Assembly: GCF_027158205.1 (NCBI RefSeq)
Contig: NZ_JAPVLU010000019.1
Coordinates: 39,683-103,682, forward strand
Source: Streptomyces sp. H39-S7
GTDB lineage: Bacteria; Actinomycetota; Actinomycetes; Streptomycetales; Streptomycetaceae
Length of the DNA stretch: 64,000 nt
Reading direction: 5' to 3'
The notes beneath the pieces are model-generated. The model saw only the letters and a program-made list of their open reading frames with translations, was not told where the DNA came from and did not search any database. Both the position numbers and the translations under genes were made by a program. Below are positions 15,282 to 23,345 of the stretch, one piece after another. Position 1 is the stretch's first letter, and every line of letters starts with the position of its first letter.

Positions 15282-17267
15282 GTGGATACGACCCTGCAGG
15301 ACCCCCTCGTCGGGCAGACGCTCGATGGCCGCTACCGGGTCGAGGCGCGCATCGCCGTCGGCGGTATGGCCACGGTCTACCGGGCTGTGGACACCCGCCT
15401 CGACCGTGTGCTCGCGCTGAAGGTGATGCACCCCGGGCTGGCGGCCGACGCCGGCTTCGTGGACCGCTTCATCTTCGAGGCCAAGGCCGTGGCCCGCCTC
15501 GCGCACCCGAACGTCGTCGGCGTGTACGACCAGGGCACGGACGGCACGTTCGTCTACCTGGCCATGGAGTACATCGCGGGCTGCACGCTGCGCGACGTGC
15601 TGCGCGAGCGCGGCGCCCTGCAGCCGCGGGCCGCGCTGGACATCCTGGAGCCGGTGCTGGCCGCGCTCGGCGCCGCGCACCGGGCCGGGCTGATCCACCG
15701 GGACGTGAAGCCGGAGAACGTCCTGATCGCCGACGACGGCCGGGTGAAGGTCGTGGACTTCGGCCTGGTCCGCGCGGTCGACACGAACACCAGCGTGACG
15801 ACCGGCTCGGTGCTGGGCACCGTCTCGTACTTGGCGCCCGAGCAGATCGAGCACGGCACGATAGACCAGCGGACGGACGTGTACGCCTGCGGCGTGCTGC
15901 TGTACGAGATGCTGACCGGCGGGAAGCCGCACGTCGGCGGCACGCCGATGCAGGTCATCTTCCACGTCCTGAACGAGGACATCGCCGCGCCGTCGGAGGC
16001 CGTCCCCGGGCTGGCGCCCGCGCTGGACGCGCTCGTCGGGCGGGCCTCCGCCCGCGATCCGCAGCTGCGCCCCGAGGACGCCGTGGAGCTGCTGGCGCAG
16101 CTGCACGCCACCCGCCGGACGCTGAGCGAGGAGCAGCTGGACCTGGTGCCGCCCCGGGCGGTCCGGGACAGCACCGAGCCGGAGGACGCTGTTCCGGGCG
16201 CCGCCCGGCAGGGCGACCCGCGGAACAGCGCGCCGGACGAGGAGCTGACGAGCGTCATCTCGCGGCCGGTCCTGCCGGCCGAGGAGGAGCTCAACCGCAC
16301 GAGCGTTCTCCAGCTTCCGCCGCCGCTGCCGCCGGCCCCGGCGGGTCCGCCGGGGCGGGGCGCGGGAGGGCACCGCCCCGCCCGCCGCGGCCCGCGGCGC
16401 GGCCTGCTCGCGCTGGTCTCGGCGGTGCTGCTGATCCTCGGGGTGGGGGCCGGTGTCTGGTACATCAGCGACGGCCAGTTCACCAAGGTTCCGGCCGTCC
16501 TGGCGCTGTCGCAGGCGGACGCGCAGCAGAAGCTCGACCAGGCGGGGCTGCACACGAAGATCGCCTCCAATTTCAGCCTCACCGTCCCCCGCGGCAAGGT
16601 GATCTCCACCGATCCCGGACCGGGTCAGCGCGTCCGCGACAACGCGGAGGTCACCCTGACCGTCTCCAAGGGGCCGCAGGAGGTCCATGTTCCGGACGTC
16701 ACGGGCAAGACGCTGGCCGTGGCACAGGAGCAGATCAAGGGCGCGGCGCTGACGCCGGGCACGGTGACGCAGGGGTTCACGGAGGACGTGCCCAAGGGCG
16801 CCGTGATCTCCACGGACCCGCCGGCCGGTACGAAGCGCTCGCCGGACGCCGTCGTGTCGATCGTCGTCAGCAAGGGCGCCGCGGTCGAGGTTCCCGACGT
16901 GGTCGGGGAGTCGGTCGCCGACGCGCAGCAGACGCTGCAGGAGGCCGGGCTGATCGTCGTGCTCGCCCCGGACAAGGTCTTCTCGGACGTCGCCGACAAG
17001 GACGAGGTGGCCGTGCAGACGCCGGAGAAGGGCACCCAGGCGGGTGAGGGCGACACCGTCACCATCACGATCTCCAAGGGGCTGCAGCTCTTCGACGTGC
17101 CGGACGTGAAGGGCAGGAACTCGGGCGAGGCGCGGCAGATCCTCAAGGCCGCGGGCTTCGACATCCGGGTGATGCACGCCTTCTTCGGCGACACGGTGTT
17201 CAGCCAGTCCCCGGAGGGGGGCAAGCAGGCGCCCAGGGGCGCGACGATCACCGTGTGGGTCCGGTGA
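15282..17267 (+). CDS. PASTA-domain Ser/Thr protein kinase (PknL/PknB type)
   Basis: A 661-residue single-pass membrane kinase. The kinase domain occupies about residues 15-280 with a glycine loop (AVGGMATVYRA), catalytic Lys47, HRDVKPEN at 139-146, DFG at 159-161 and APEQ at 185-188; activation-loop Thr residues lie between. A proline-rich linker leads to a membrane segment at about 374-395. Four extracellular PASTA repeats follow, each starting with a VPDV-like motif, which sense peptidoglycan or lipid II fragments in this family. GTG at 15282 is preferred: TAGACT (15268-15273) lies eight bases upstream with no Shine-Dalgarno sequence. Location near an Rv2175c-type gene and a class II DAHP synthase gene suggests a PknL counterpart. 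Confidence 0.93.
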   Translation: MDTTLQDPLVGQTLDGRYRVEARIAVGGMATVYRAVDTRLDRVLALKVMHPGLAADAGFVDRFIFEAKAVARLAHPNVVGVYDQGTDGTFVYLAMEYIAGCTLRDVLRERGALQPRAALDILEPVLAALGAAHRAGLIHRDVKPENVLIADDGRVKVVDFGLVRAVDTNTSVTTGSVLGTVSYLAPEQIEHGTIDQRTDVYACGVLLYEMLTGGKPHVGGTPMQVIFHVLNEDIAAPSEAVPGLAPALDALVGRASARDPQLRPEDAVELLAQLHATRRTLSEEQLDLVPPRAVRDSTEPEDAVPGAARQGDPRNSAPDEELTSVISRPVLPAEEELNRTSVLQLPPPLPPAPAGPPGRGAGGHRPARRGPRRGLLALVSAVLLILGVGAGVWYISDGQFTKVPAVLALSQADAQQKLDQAGLHTKIASNFSLTVPRGKVISTDPGPGQRVRDNAEVTLTVSKGPQEVHVPDVTGKTLAVAQEQIKGAALTPGTVTQGFTEDVPKGAVISTDPPAGTKRSPDAVVSIVVSKGAAVEVPDVVGESVADAQQTLQEAGLIVVLAPDKVFSDVADKDEVAVQTPEKGTQAGEGDTVTITISKGLQLFDVPDVKGRNSGEARQILKAAGFDIRVMHAFFGDTVFSQSPEGGKQAPRGATITVWVR

Positions 17268-18133
17268 ACCGCAATCCCGTCGGCGGCCACGTGCATGTGG
17301 CCGGCGGCCTTGCGACCGTCGGGCTGGCCAACGCCGAGCGGCTGACGGCCGAGGCCGTGCAGGTCTTCGTGGCCAACCCGCGCGGCTGGGCCACGCCGCC
17401 CGGCGATCCGCGGCAGGACGAGCTGTTCCGTGCGGGCCGCGCCGCCGGCGAGGTGCCCGCGTACGTGCACGCCCCCTATCTGATCAATTTCGGCTCGGAC
17501 ACGGCCGCGACGGTGGAGAGGTCGGTGGAGTCGCTGCGGCACTCACTGCGCCGGGGCCGGGAGATCGGCGCGCTGGGCGTCGTGGTGCACACCGGGTCCG
17601 CGACGGGCGGCCGCCCCCGCTCGGCGGCTCTCGCGCAGGTGCGGGAGCACATGCTGCCGCTGCTCGACGAGCTCACGCACGACGACGACCCATGGCTGCT
17701 GCTGGAGCCCACGGCGGGACAGGGCGCCTCGCTCTGCTCGCTGGTCGAGGACCTGGGCCCGTACGCCGACGCCCTGGACCGGCACCCGCGGCTGGGGGTC
17801 TGCCTGGACACCTGCCACGCCTTCGCGGCCGGGCACGACATGGCGGCGCCCGGCGGGATGAAGCTGCTGCTGGACGAGCTGGTGGACACCGTCGGCGAGG
17901 GCCGGCTGAAGCTGATCCATGCCAACGACTCAAAGGATGTGAGCGGGGCTCACAAGGACCGGCACGAGAACATCGGCGCCGGTCACATCGGCGCGGAGCC
18001 GTTCCGCGAGCTGTTCCACCACCCCGCCACCGCCGGGGTTCCGCTGATCATCGAGACCCCGGGCGGCCCCGAGGGCCATGCCGCGGACGTGGCGCTGCTC
18101 AAGTCCCTGCGGGACGGACCGCGGGACGCCTAG
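17264..18133 (+). CDS. nfo: Deoxyribonuclease IV (AP endonuclease)
   Basis: A 289-residue TIM-barrel, three-zinc endonuclease IV, which cuts DNA 5' to abasic sites in base-excision repair. Metal-ligand landmarks are present in order: VHAPYLINF, VVHTGSATG, LEPTAGQG, CLDTCHAFAAGHD, HANDSKD, KDRHENIGAGHIG and IIETPGG. Its GTG overlaps the kinase stop by four bases (GTGA); a GTG nine bases earlier is also possible. Co-transcription with the kinase is likely. Confidence 0.92.
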   Translation: MNRNPVGGHVHVAGGLATVGLANAERLTAEAVQVFVANPRGWATPPGDPRQDELFRAGRAAGEVPAYVHAPYLINFGSDTAATVERSVESLRHSLRRGREIGALGVVVHTGSATGGRPRSAALAQVREHMLPLLDELTHDDDPWLLLEPTAGQGASLCSLVEDLGPYADALDRHPRLGVCLDTCHAFAAGHDMAAPGGMKLLLDELVDTVGEGRLKLIHANDSKDVSGAHKDRHENIGAGHIGAEPFRELFHHPATAGVPLIIETPGGPEGHAADVALLKSLRDGPRDA

Positions 18134-18744
18134 AGTTCCGGGCCGTCCCCGGGCTCCTCCTGGTAGGAGTAGCGCTGCTCCGACCACGGATTGCCGACAT
18201 TGTGATAGCCGCGCTCCTCCCAGAAGCCGCGGCGGTCGGCGGTCATGTACTCCACGCCCCTGACCCATTTGGGTCCCTTCCAGGCGTAGAGGTGCGGAAC
18301 CACCAGCCGGGCCGGGAAACCGTGCTCCGCGGTCAGCGGTTCGCCACCCTTATGGGTCGCGAATATCGACTTGTCGTCGGAGAAGTCCTCGATCTTGAGG
18401 TTCGAGCTGAACCCGTACTCGGCCCAGACCATCACGTGCGTGACGCCGGGCGCCGGGGGCGCGAGCCGCAGGACCGTCGCGGCGGAGACGCCGCCCCACT
18501 CCATGCCAACCATGCTGAACTTCGTCACGCAGTGGAAGTCGGCGGTCACGATGGAGTACGGCAGCGCCGAGAACTCCTCGTGGTTCCAGCAGTGCTTGTC
18601 CCCGTCGGCCGTGGCTCCGAAGACCCGGAACTCCCACCGGTCCGGCTTGAAGCGCGGAACGGGACCGTAGTGGGTGACCGGCCAGCCCCGCTGTAGCCGC
18701 TGCCCCGGGGGAAGCTCTCCCGCGCGGCTTTCGGACTGACCCAT
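18130..18744 (-). CDS. Sulfite-oxidase-like molybdopterin protein
   Basis: A 204-residue protein made essentially of the oxidoreductase molybdopterin-binding domain (SUOX fold). The single conserved cysteine that would ligate molybdenum is Cys72 in DFHCVTKFS; the GVSAATVL and HGFPARLVVPHLYAWKGPKW segments are also conserved. Relatives (YuiH-like) lack the dimerisation domain and N-terminal heme or membrane anchor, and no signal peptide is visible, so it is likely cytoplasmic. The substrate is unknown. Its end overlaps the convergent nfo gene by four bases. Start ATG at 18744. Confidence 0.85.
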   Translation of the reverse strand: MGQSESRAGELPPGQRLQRGWPVTHYGPVPRFKPDRWEFRVFGATADGDKHCWNHEEFSALPYSIVTADFHCVTKFSMVGMEWGGVSAATVLRLAPPAPGVTHVMVWAEYGFSSNLKIEDFSDDKSIFATHKGGEPLTAEHGFPARLVVPHLYAWKGPKWVRGVEYMTADRRGFWEERGYHNVGNPWSEQRYSYQEEPGDGPEL

Positions 18745-18841
18745 GGCTCCATGGTGACAGACCGGACGCAGTGCTTCTGACAGGACTGCGCCCGATTCGG
18801 GACCGCCCTGCCCACCGGGCGTACCGCCGTCGGCACCGGAT

Positions 18842-18857
18842 GTAAGCGTGCACTTAC
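18842..18857 (+). promoter_or_regulatory. Inverted repeat upstream of bfr
   Basis: GTAAG-cgtgca-CTTAC is a perfect 5-bp inverted repeat with a 6-bp spacer, 70 bp before the bacterioferritin ATG. The position suits a regulator binding site near the promoter. It does not match the iron-box consensus seen upstream of the bfd gene. Confidence 0.35.
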
Positions 18858-18927
18858 TGGATCAGCCCGCCCCGCGGTGCAAGGATGCGGCCATCTTGTC
18901 GATTCCCTTTGGAAGGACGGCGTTGCC

Positions 18928-19407
18928 ATGCAGGGCGACCCCGAGGTCATCGAGTTCCTCAACGAACAGCTGACCGCAGAGCTGACCGCGATCAATCAGT
19001 ACTTCCTGCACGCGAAGATGCAGGAGAACTTCGGTTGGACGAAGCTCGCGAAATACACGCGCTCGGAGTCCATCGACGAGATGAAGCACGCCGAGGTGCT
19101 GACCGACCGCATCCTCTTCCTCGACGGCCTGCCGAACTACCAGCGGTTGTTCCACGTACGGGTGGGCCAGACGGTCACCGAGATGTTCCAGGCCGACCGC
19201 CAGGTCGAGGCCGAGGCCATCGACCGCCTCAAGCGCGGCATCGAGGTCATGCGGACCAAGGGCGACATCACCTCGGCGAACATCTTCGAATCGATCCTCG
19301 CCGACGAGGAGCACCACATCGACTACCTCGACACCCAGCTCGAACTGGTCGAGAAGCTCGGCGAACCGCTCTACATCGCCCAGCTCATCGAACAACCCGA
19401 GAGCTGA
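18928..19407 (+). CDS. bfr: Bacterioferritin
   Basis: A 159-residue heme-containing ferritin. All six ferroxidase ligands are in register with the family: Glu18, Glu51, His54, Glu94, Glu127 and His130, and Met52, the heme ligand, is present. It forms a 24-subunit cytoplasmic cage that oxidises and stores iron. The ATG at 18928 gives the canonical MQGDPEVIEFLN start, with GGAAGG upstream; a start at 18877 would add 17 unrelated residues. The convergent bfd gene just downstream supplies the reductant that releases stored iron in this system. Confidence 0.97.
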   Translation: MQGDPEVIEFLNEQLTAELTAINQYFLHAKMQENFGWTKLAKYTRSESIDEMKHAEVLTDRILFLDGLPNYQRLFHVRVGQTVTEMFQADRQVEAEAIDRLKRGIEVMRTKGDITSANIFESILADEEHHIDYLDTQLELVEKLGEPLYIAQLIEQPES

Positions 19408-19431
19408 GGAGTGGCCGCGCGGCCGGGAGGT

Positions 19432-19668
19432 TCAGGCCGCTTCGGCCATCGGCTCGTCCGTGGCCGCCAGCCGGGCCGCGACGGGCTGCGCCGCAGGCGT
19501 GGCCGTGCGGCCGAGGAGTGCCTGGATGCGCTTGACGCACGAACCGCAGTCGGTGCCGGCCTTGCAGGCCGAGGCGAGCTTGCGGGGGCTGCAGGCGCCG
19601 GAATCCGCGTGCTGCCTGACCTGCTGCTCGGTGATGCCGAAGCAAGAGCACACGTACACGCGGTTCAC
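19432..19668 (-). CDS. bfd: Bacterioferritin-associated ferredoxin
   Basis: A 78-residue [2Fe-2S] protein. Cluster cysteines follow the Bfd pattern CxC (Cys7, Cys9 in VCSCFGIT) and CxxC (Cys41, Cys44 in TDCGSC). In other bacteria Bfd docks on bacterioferritin at the heme and reduces the ferric core so that iron is released. The Ala/Thr-rich last 25 residues are an extension beyond the compact domain. GTG start at 19668. An iron box lies just upstream, so expression should rise under iron limitation, consistent with mobilising stored iron. Convergent with bfr. Confidence 0.93.
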   Translation of the reverse strand: MNRVYVCSCFGITEQQVRQHADSGACSPRKLASACKAGTDCGSCVKRIQALLGRTATPAAQPVAARLAATDEPMAEAA

Positions 19669-19687
19669 CCCTCTCGGGCGCCTGGGC

Positions 19688-19706
19688 TGAGGTTACCCTT
19701 ACCTTA
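19688..19706 (-). promoter_or_regulatory. DmdR/IdeR-type iron box upstream of bfd
   Basis: On the minus strand TAAGGTAAGGGTAACCTCA matches the actinobacterial iron-box consensus TTAGGTTAGGSTMACCTAA at 16 of 19 positions. It lies 20 bases upstream of the bfd start codon, where a bound regulator would block transcription. Iron-loaded DmdR1/IdeR is the expected repressor. Confidence 0.85.
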
Positions 19707-19733
19707 CCCGGCGCGTCCGTAGGTGAAAAGCGG

Positions 19734-19768
19734 CAAGGGGCGCGGATCTGTGTGATCCGCGCCCCTTG
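19734..19768 (-). terminator. Terminator of the DAHP synthase gene
   Basis: A 15-bp perfect stem (19734-19748 and 19754-19768, arm CAAGGGGCGCGGATC) with a 5-nt loop lies 26 bases beyond the aro stop codon on the minus strand, followed by a short U-rich stretch (CGCTTTTC). It insulates bfd from aro transcription. Confidence 0.88.
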
Positions 19769-19793
19769 TTCTGCTTACCGCCCATCCGCAGGG

Positions 19794-21143
19794 CTACTGG
19801 CCCCGGTACATCTCGGCGACCAGGAATGCCAGGTCGAGCGACTGGCTGCGGTTCAGCCGCGGGTCGCAGGCCGTCTCGTAGCGCTGGTGGAGGTCGTCGA
19901 CGAAGATCTCGTCGCCGCCGCCCACGCACTCGGTCACATCGTCACCGGTCAGCTCGACGTGGATACCGCCCGGGTGGGTGTTCAGGCCCTTGTGGACCTC
20001 GAAGAAGCCCTTGACCTCGTCCAGCACGTCATCGAAACGCCGCGTCTTGTGCCCCGACGCCGCCTCGTAGGTGTTGCCGTGCATCGGATCGGTCACCCAG
20101 ACCACCTGCGCGCCCGACGCGGTGACCTTCTCCACCAGCGTCGGGAGCTTGTCCCGGACCTTGTCCGCACCCATCCGCACGATGAACGTCAACCGGCCCG
20201 GCTCACGATCCGGGTCCAGCCGGTCGATGTACGTCAACGCCTCCTCCGGCGTCGTCGTCGGGCCCAGCTTGATCCCGATCGGATTGCGGATCTTCGACGC
20301 GAACTCGATGTGCGCCCCGTCCAACTGCCGGGTCCGCTCACCGATCCACACCATGTGCCCCGACGTGTCGTACAACGCGCCGGTCCGCGAATCCACCCGC
20401 GTCAGCGACGACTCGTAGTCCAGCAGCAGCGCCTCGTGCGACGCGTAGAACTCCACCGTGCGGAACTCCGCCGGATCGGTCCCGCAGGCCGCCATGAAGT
20501 TCAACGCGTTGTCGATCTCCCGCGCCAGCGCCTCGTAGCGCTGACCGGACGGCGAGGACTTCACGAAGTCCTGATTCCACGCGTGCACCTGCCGCAGATC
20601 CGCGTAGCCACCGGTGGTGAACGCCCGCACCAGGTTCAACGTCGACGCCGAGGCGTTGTACATCCGCTTGAGCCGCTCCGGATCCGGAACCCGCTCCTTC
20701 TCGGTGAACGCGAACCCGTTGACCGAGTCACCCCGGTACGTCGGCAGCGTCACCCCGTCCCGCGTCTCCGTCGGCTTCGACCGCGGCTTCGAGTACTGAC
20801 CGGCGATCCGGCCCACCTTCACCACCGGCACCGACGCCGCGTACGTGAGCACGGCGCCCATCTGCAGCAGCGTCTTCAGCTTGTTGCGGATCTGGTCCGC
20901 CGACACGGCATCGAACGCCTCGGCACAGTCACCGCCCTGCAGCAGGAACGCCTCACCACGGGCCACCGCACCCAGCCGGGCACGCAACTGATCACACTCG
21001 CCCGCGAAGACGAGAGGCGGATACGACTCGAGCTCCGCGAGCACAGTGCGCAACGCCTCGGAGTCCGGGTACTCAGGCTGCTGCGCCGCGGGAAGGGATC
21101 GCCAGGTGTCTCCACCGGCTGCGGGGTTAGCGTTCACGGTCAC
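19794..21143 (-). CDS. aroG: Class II 3-deoxy-7-phosphoheptulonate (DAHP) synthase
   Basis: A 449-residue class II (plant/actinobacterial type) DAHP synthase, the first enzyme of the shikimate pathway, joining phosphoenolpyruvate and erythrose 4-phosphate. Landmarks are FLLQGGDCAEAF, VVKVGRIAGQYSKPRS, the RGDSVNGFAF loop, IGIKLGPTT, VWVTDPMHGNT and GGIHVELTGDDVTEC; the Cys, His, Glu and Asp metal ligands sit in these blocks. GTG start at 21143 with TAGTGT (21150-21155) six bases upstream, so probably leaderless. It is divergent from trpL-trpEG, so the committed steps to chorismate and tryptophan are encoded back to back. The M. tuberculosis enzyme forms a complex with chorismate mutase; no mutase gene is visible here. 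Confidence 0.96.
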   Translation of the reverse strand: MTVNANPAAGGDTWRSLPAAQQPEYPDSEALRTVLAELESYPPLVFAGECDQLRARLGAVARGEAFLLQGGDCAEAFDAVSADQIRNKLKTLLQMGAVLTYAASVPVVKVGRIAGQYSKPRSKPTETRDGVTLPTYRGDSVNGFAFTEKERVPDPERLKRMYNASASTLNLVRAFTTGGYADLRQVHAWNQDFVKSSPSGQRYEALAREIDNALNFMAACGTDPAEFRTVEFYASHEALLLDYESSLTRVDSRTGALYDTSGHMVWIGERTRQLDGAHIEFASKIRNPIGIKLGPTTTPEEALTYIDRLDPDREPGRLTFIVRMGADKVRDKLPTLVEKVTASGAQVVWVTDPMHGNTYEAASGHKTRRFDDVLDEVKGFFEVHKGLNTHPGGIHVELTGDDVTECVGGGDEIFVDDLHQRYETACDPRLNRSQSLDLAFLVAEMYRGQ

Positions 21144-21241
21144 ACGACCACACTACGGGGTGACGACACGCGGAATCCGACGCCGCCCATTGGATGAGAC
21201 GAGCCCCACTGCGCGGCCTCCCGTGCGTTAGGGTTTCGCAC

Positions 21242-21313
21242 ATGTTCGCGCAACAGCAAACCAACTGGTGGTGGCCCGCTCCATCGGCGGCCCACCTCAT
21301 CGCGCGTACGTAA
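21242..21313 (+). CDS. trpL: trp leader peptide with three consecutive Trp codons
   Basis: A 23-residue ORF, MFAQQQTNWWWPAPSAAHL plus four more residues, with TGG-TGG-TGG at 21266-21274 and a TAA stop 12 bases before the terminator stem. TAGGGT at 21229-21234 lies seven bases before the ATG, so the leader appears leaderless. Ribosome stalling at the Trp codons should favour antitermination and expression of the downstream anthranilate synthase. Too short for routine gene calling. Confidence 0.93.
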   Translation: MFAQQQTNWWWPAPSAAHLIART

Positions 21314-21356
21314 AGACCGACCGCGAAGGCCGCCCAAGGGGCGGCCTTTTCTGTTT
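21266..21356 (+). promoter_or_regulatory. trp transcription attenuator
   Basis: Mutually exclusive pairings are visible. Segment 21286-21292 (GGCGGCC) can pair with 21328-21334 (GGCCGCC) as antiterminator; alternatively 21326-21335 (AAGGCCGCCC) pairs with 21338-21347 (GGGCGGCCTT), followed by a U-rich tail to about 21356, as terminator. The Trp codons overlap GGTGG, which can pair with CCACC near 21296 (segment 1:2). This is classical ribosome-mediated attenuation, here in a GC-rich genome with an unusually clear U-tract. Confidence 0.9.
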
Positions 21357-21398
21357 CCCGGCCGCTCCCTCCGTTGTTCCCCATCGGAAGGACCCGCC

Positions 21399-23345
21399 GT
21401 GCATCCCGTCTCCAGCACCGAAACCACCGCCGCCTCCCTCGTCGAGCGGCTGCTCTCCCCCGGCTGCCCACCGTTCGCCCTGCTCCGCCGCCGGACCCCG
21501 GGCCATGACACCGACCTCGTCGAAGTGCTCCTGGGACAGGTCACCGAGGCCGGGCTGCTGACGGACATCACCCTGCCGGACGGCTCACCGGGTGACGGCC
21601 CGGCGCTGGACGCCCTCGCGCTGGTGCCGTTCCGGCAGATCCGCGAGCGCGGCTTCGACGTCCGCGACGACGGGACGCCACTGGCCGTGCTGCGTCCCGA
21701 CGAGACGTACGAGCTGCCGTTGGCGGACGTCCTCGCCGCGCTCCCGGACGAGGAGGTGACGGTCGACGACGGCGCGTTCGACGTGGACGACGACACCTAC
21801 GCCGAGATCGTCGAGCGGGTGATCAAGGACGAGATCGGCCGCGGCGAGGGCGCCAACTTCGTCATCCGGCGGACCTTCAGGGGGCAGATCGAGGGCTACG
21901 GGCCGCGCTCCGCGCTCGCCCTCTTCCGGAAGCTCCTCAGCGGCGAGCGCGGCGCGTACTGGACGTACGCCGTGCACACCCCGGACCGCACGCTGGTGGG
22001 CGCCAGCCCCGAGGTGCATGTGCGGATGGCGGGCGGCACCGTCGTGATGAACCCGATCAGCGGCACCTACCGCTATCCCGTCACCGGCCCCGACCCCGAG
22101 GGGCTGCTCGCCTTCCTGCATGACGCCAAGGAGGTGGAGGAGCTGACGATGGTGGTCGACGAGGAACTGAAGATGATGTGCACCGTCGGCGACCTCGGCG
22201 GTGTGGTGGTCGGGCCGCGGCTCAAGGAGATGGCCCACCTCGCGCACACCGAGTACGAGCTGCGCGGCCGCACCACCATGGACGTGCGGGACGTGCTGCG
22301 CGAGACGATGTTCGCCGCGACCGTCACCGGCTCACCGGTACAGAACGCCTGCCGGGTGATCGAGCGGTACGAACCGGGAGGACGCGGCTACTACGCGGGG
22401 GCGCTGGCCCTGATCGGCCGCGACGCGTCCGGCACCCGGACGCTGGACTCGCCGATCCTGATCAGGACCGCGGACATCGACCCCGCCGGGCAGCTGAAGG
22501 TGCCGGTCGGCGCGACGCTGGTCCGGCACTCCGATCCGCGCGGCGAGGTCGCCGAGACCCACGCCAAGGCGGCCGGGGTGCTGACCGCGCTGGGGGTGCG
22601 GCCGGCCACCGAGCGCGCCCCCGAGCCGGCGTTCCGGCTGGCCGACGACATCCGGGTGCGGGCCGCGCTGGACGCCCGGCGGGCCAACCTGGCGCCGTTC
22701 TGGCTGCGGATGCAGGTCGAGCCGTCCGCCGCCGACCGGCTCGCGCCGACGGCGCACGCGCTGGTGATCGACGCGGAGGACACCTTCACCGCGATGCTCG
22801 CCCACGTGCTGCGCTCGTCCGGCCTGGGCGTCACCGTACGGCGCTTCGACGAGCCGGGCCTGCGGGAGGCGGCGCTGTCCCACGAGGGCCCGGTCGTGCT
22901 CGGCCCGGGCCCCGGCAACCCGGCCGACGCCCACGACCCGAAGATGCGCTTCCTGCGCGCCCTCGCCGCCGACCTGGTCAGGGACCACCGGCAGGGGCTG
23001 CTCGGCGTGTGCCTGGGCCAGGAGCTGCTCGCGGCGGAGCTGGGCCTGGACATCGTGCGCAAGGACGTCCCCTTCCAGGGCGCCCAGGAGCGCATCGACT
23101 TCTTCGGCCGGCCGGAGACCGTCGGGTTCTACAACACCTTCACGGCACGCTGCGACGACGCGACCGCCGAGGAGCTCGCCACCCACCAGGTGGAGCTGAG
23201 CCGCGACCCCGCCACCGGTGACGTGCACGCGATGCGCGGACCGGGATTCGCGGGCGTGCAGTTCCACCCCGAGTCGGTGCTCACCCTGAACGGCACGGCG
23301 ATCACGGCGGAGCTGCTGGCCGCCGTTCTCACGCCGTCTCGCTGA
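21399..23345 (+). CDS. trpE: Anthranilate synthase, fused TrpE-TrpG
   Basis: A 648-residue fusion. Residues about 1-430 form the chorismate-binding domain (NPISGTYRYP, KEVEELTMVVDEE, ATVTGSPVQNACRVIERYEP, GYYAGALALIGRD). After a linker, about 450-640 form a class I glutamine amidotransferase with nucleophile GVCLGQE and the FHPES His/Glu pair. It makes anthranilate from chorismate and glutamine. The domain order and the NPISGTYRY motif resemble PhzE-type ADIC/anthranilate synthases more than stand-alone TrpE, but the Trp-rich leader and attenuator show it answers to tryptophan. GTG start at 21399, 42 bases after the attenuator U-tract. Its 3' end overlaps the convergent uridine-kinase-like gene by 17 bp. 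Confidence 0.9.
   Translation: MHPVSSTETTAASLVERLLSPGCPPFALLRRRTPGHDTDLVEVLLGQVTEAGLLTDITLPDGSPGDGPALDALALVPFRQIRERGFDVRDDGTPLAVLRPDETYELPLADVLAALPDEEVTVDDGAFDVDDDTYAEIVERVIKDEIGRGEGANFVIRRTFRGQIEGYGPRSALALFRKLLSGERGAYWTYAVHTPDRTLVGASPEVHVRMAGGTVVMNPISGTYRYPVTGPDPEGLLAFLHDAKEVEELTMVVDEELKMMCTVGDLGGVVVGPRLKEMAHLAHTEYELRGRTTMDVRDVLRETMFAATVTGSPVQNACRVIERYEPGGRGYYAGALALIGRDASGTRTLDSPILIRTADIDPAGQLKVPVGATLVRHSDPRGEVAETHAKAAGVLTALGVRPATERAPEPAFRLADDIRVRAALDARRANLAPFWLRMQVEPSAADRLAPTAHALVIDAEDTFTAMLAHVLRSSGLGVTVRRFDEPGLREAALSHEGPVVLGPGPGNPADAHDPKMRFLRALAADLVRDHRQGLLGVCLGQELLAAELGLDIVRKDVPFQGAQERIDFFGRPETVGFYNTFTARCDDATAEELATHQVELSRDPATGDVHAMRGPGFAGVQFHPESVLTLNGTAITAELLAAVLTPSR

Noticed and set aside
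15192..17177. 661-codon antisense open frame over the PASTA kinase
   Set aside because: Its composition (Arg, Gly, His, Leu runs) is typical of antisense frames; the kinase motifs on the plus strand are complete.
21399..23345. Phenazine (PhzE) or other secondary-metabolite cluster
   Set aside because: No other phenazine or cluster genes are nearby, and the Trp leader and DAHP synthase point to tryptophan supply.
23329..23345. Fusion of the anthranilate synthase and uridine-kinase-like genes
   Set aside because: They are on opposite strands and overlap only 17 bp at their 3' ends; each is full length.
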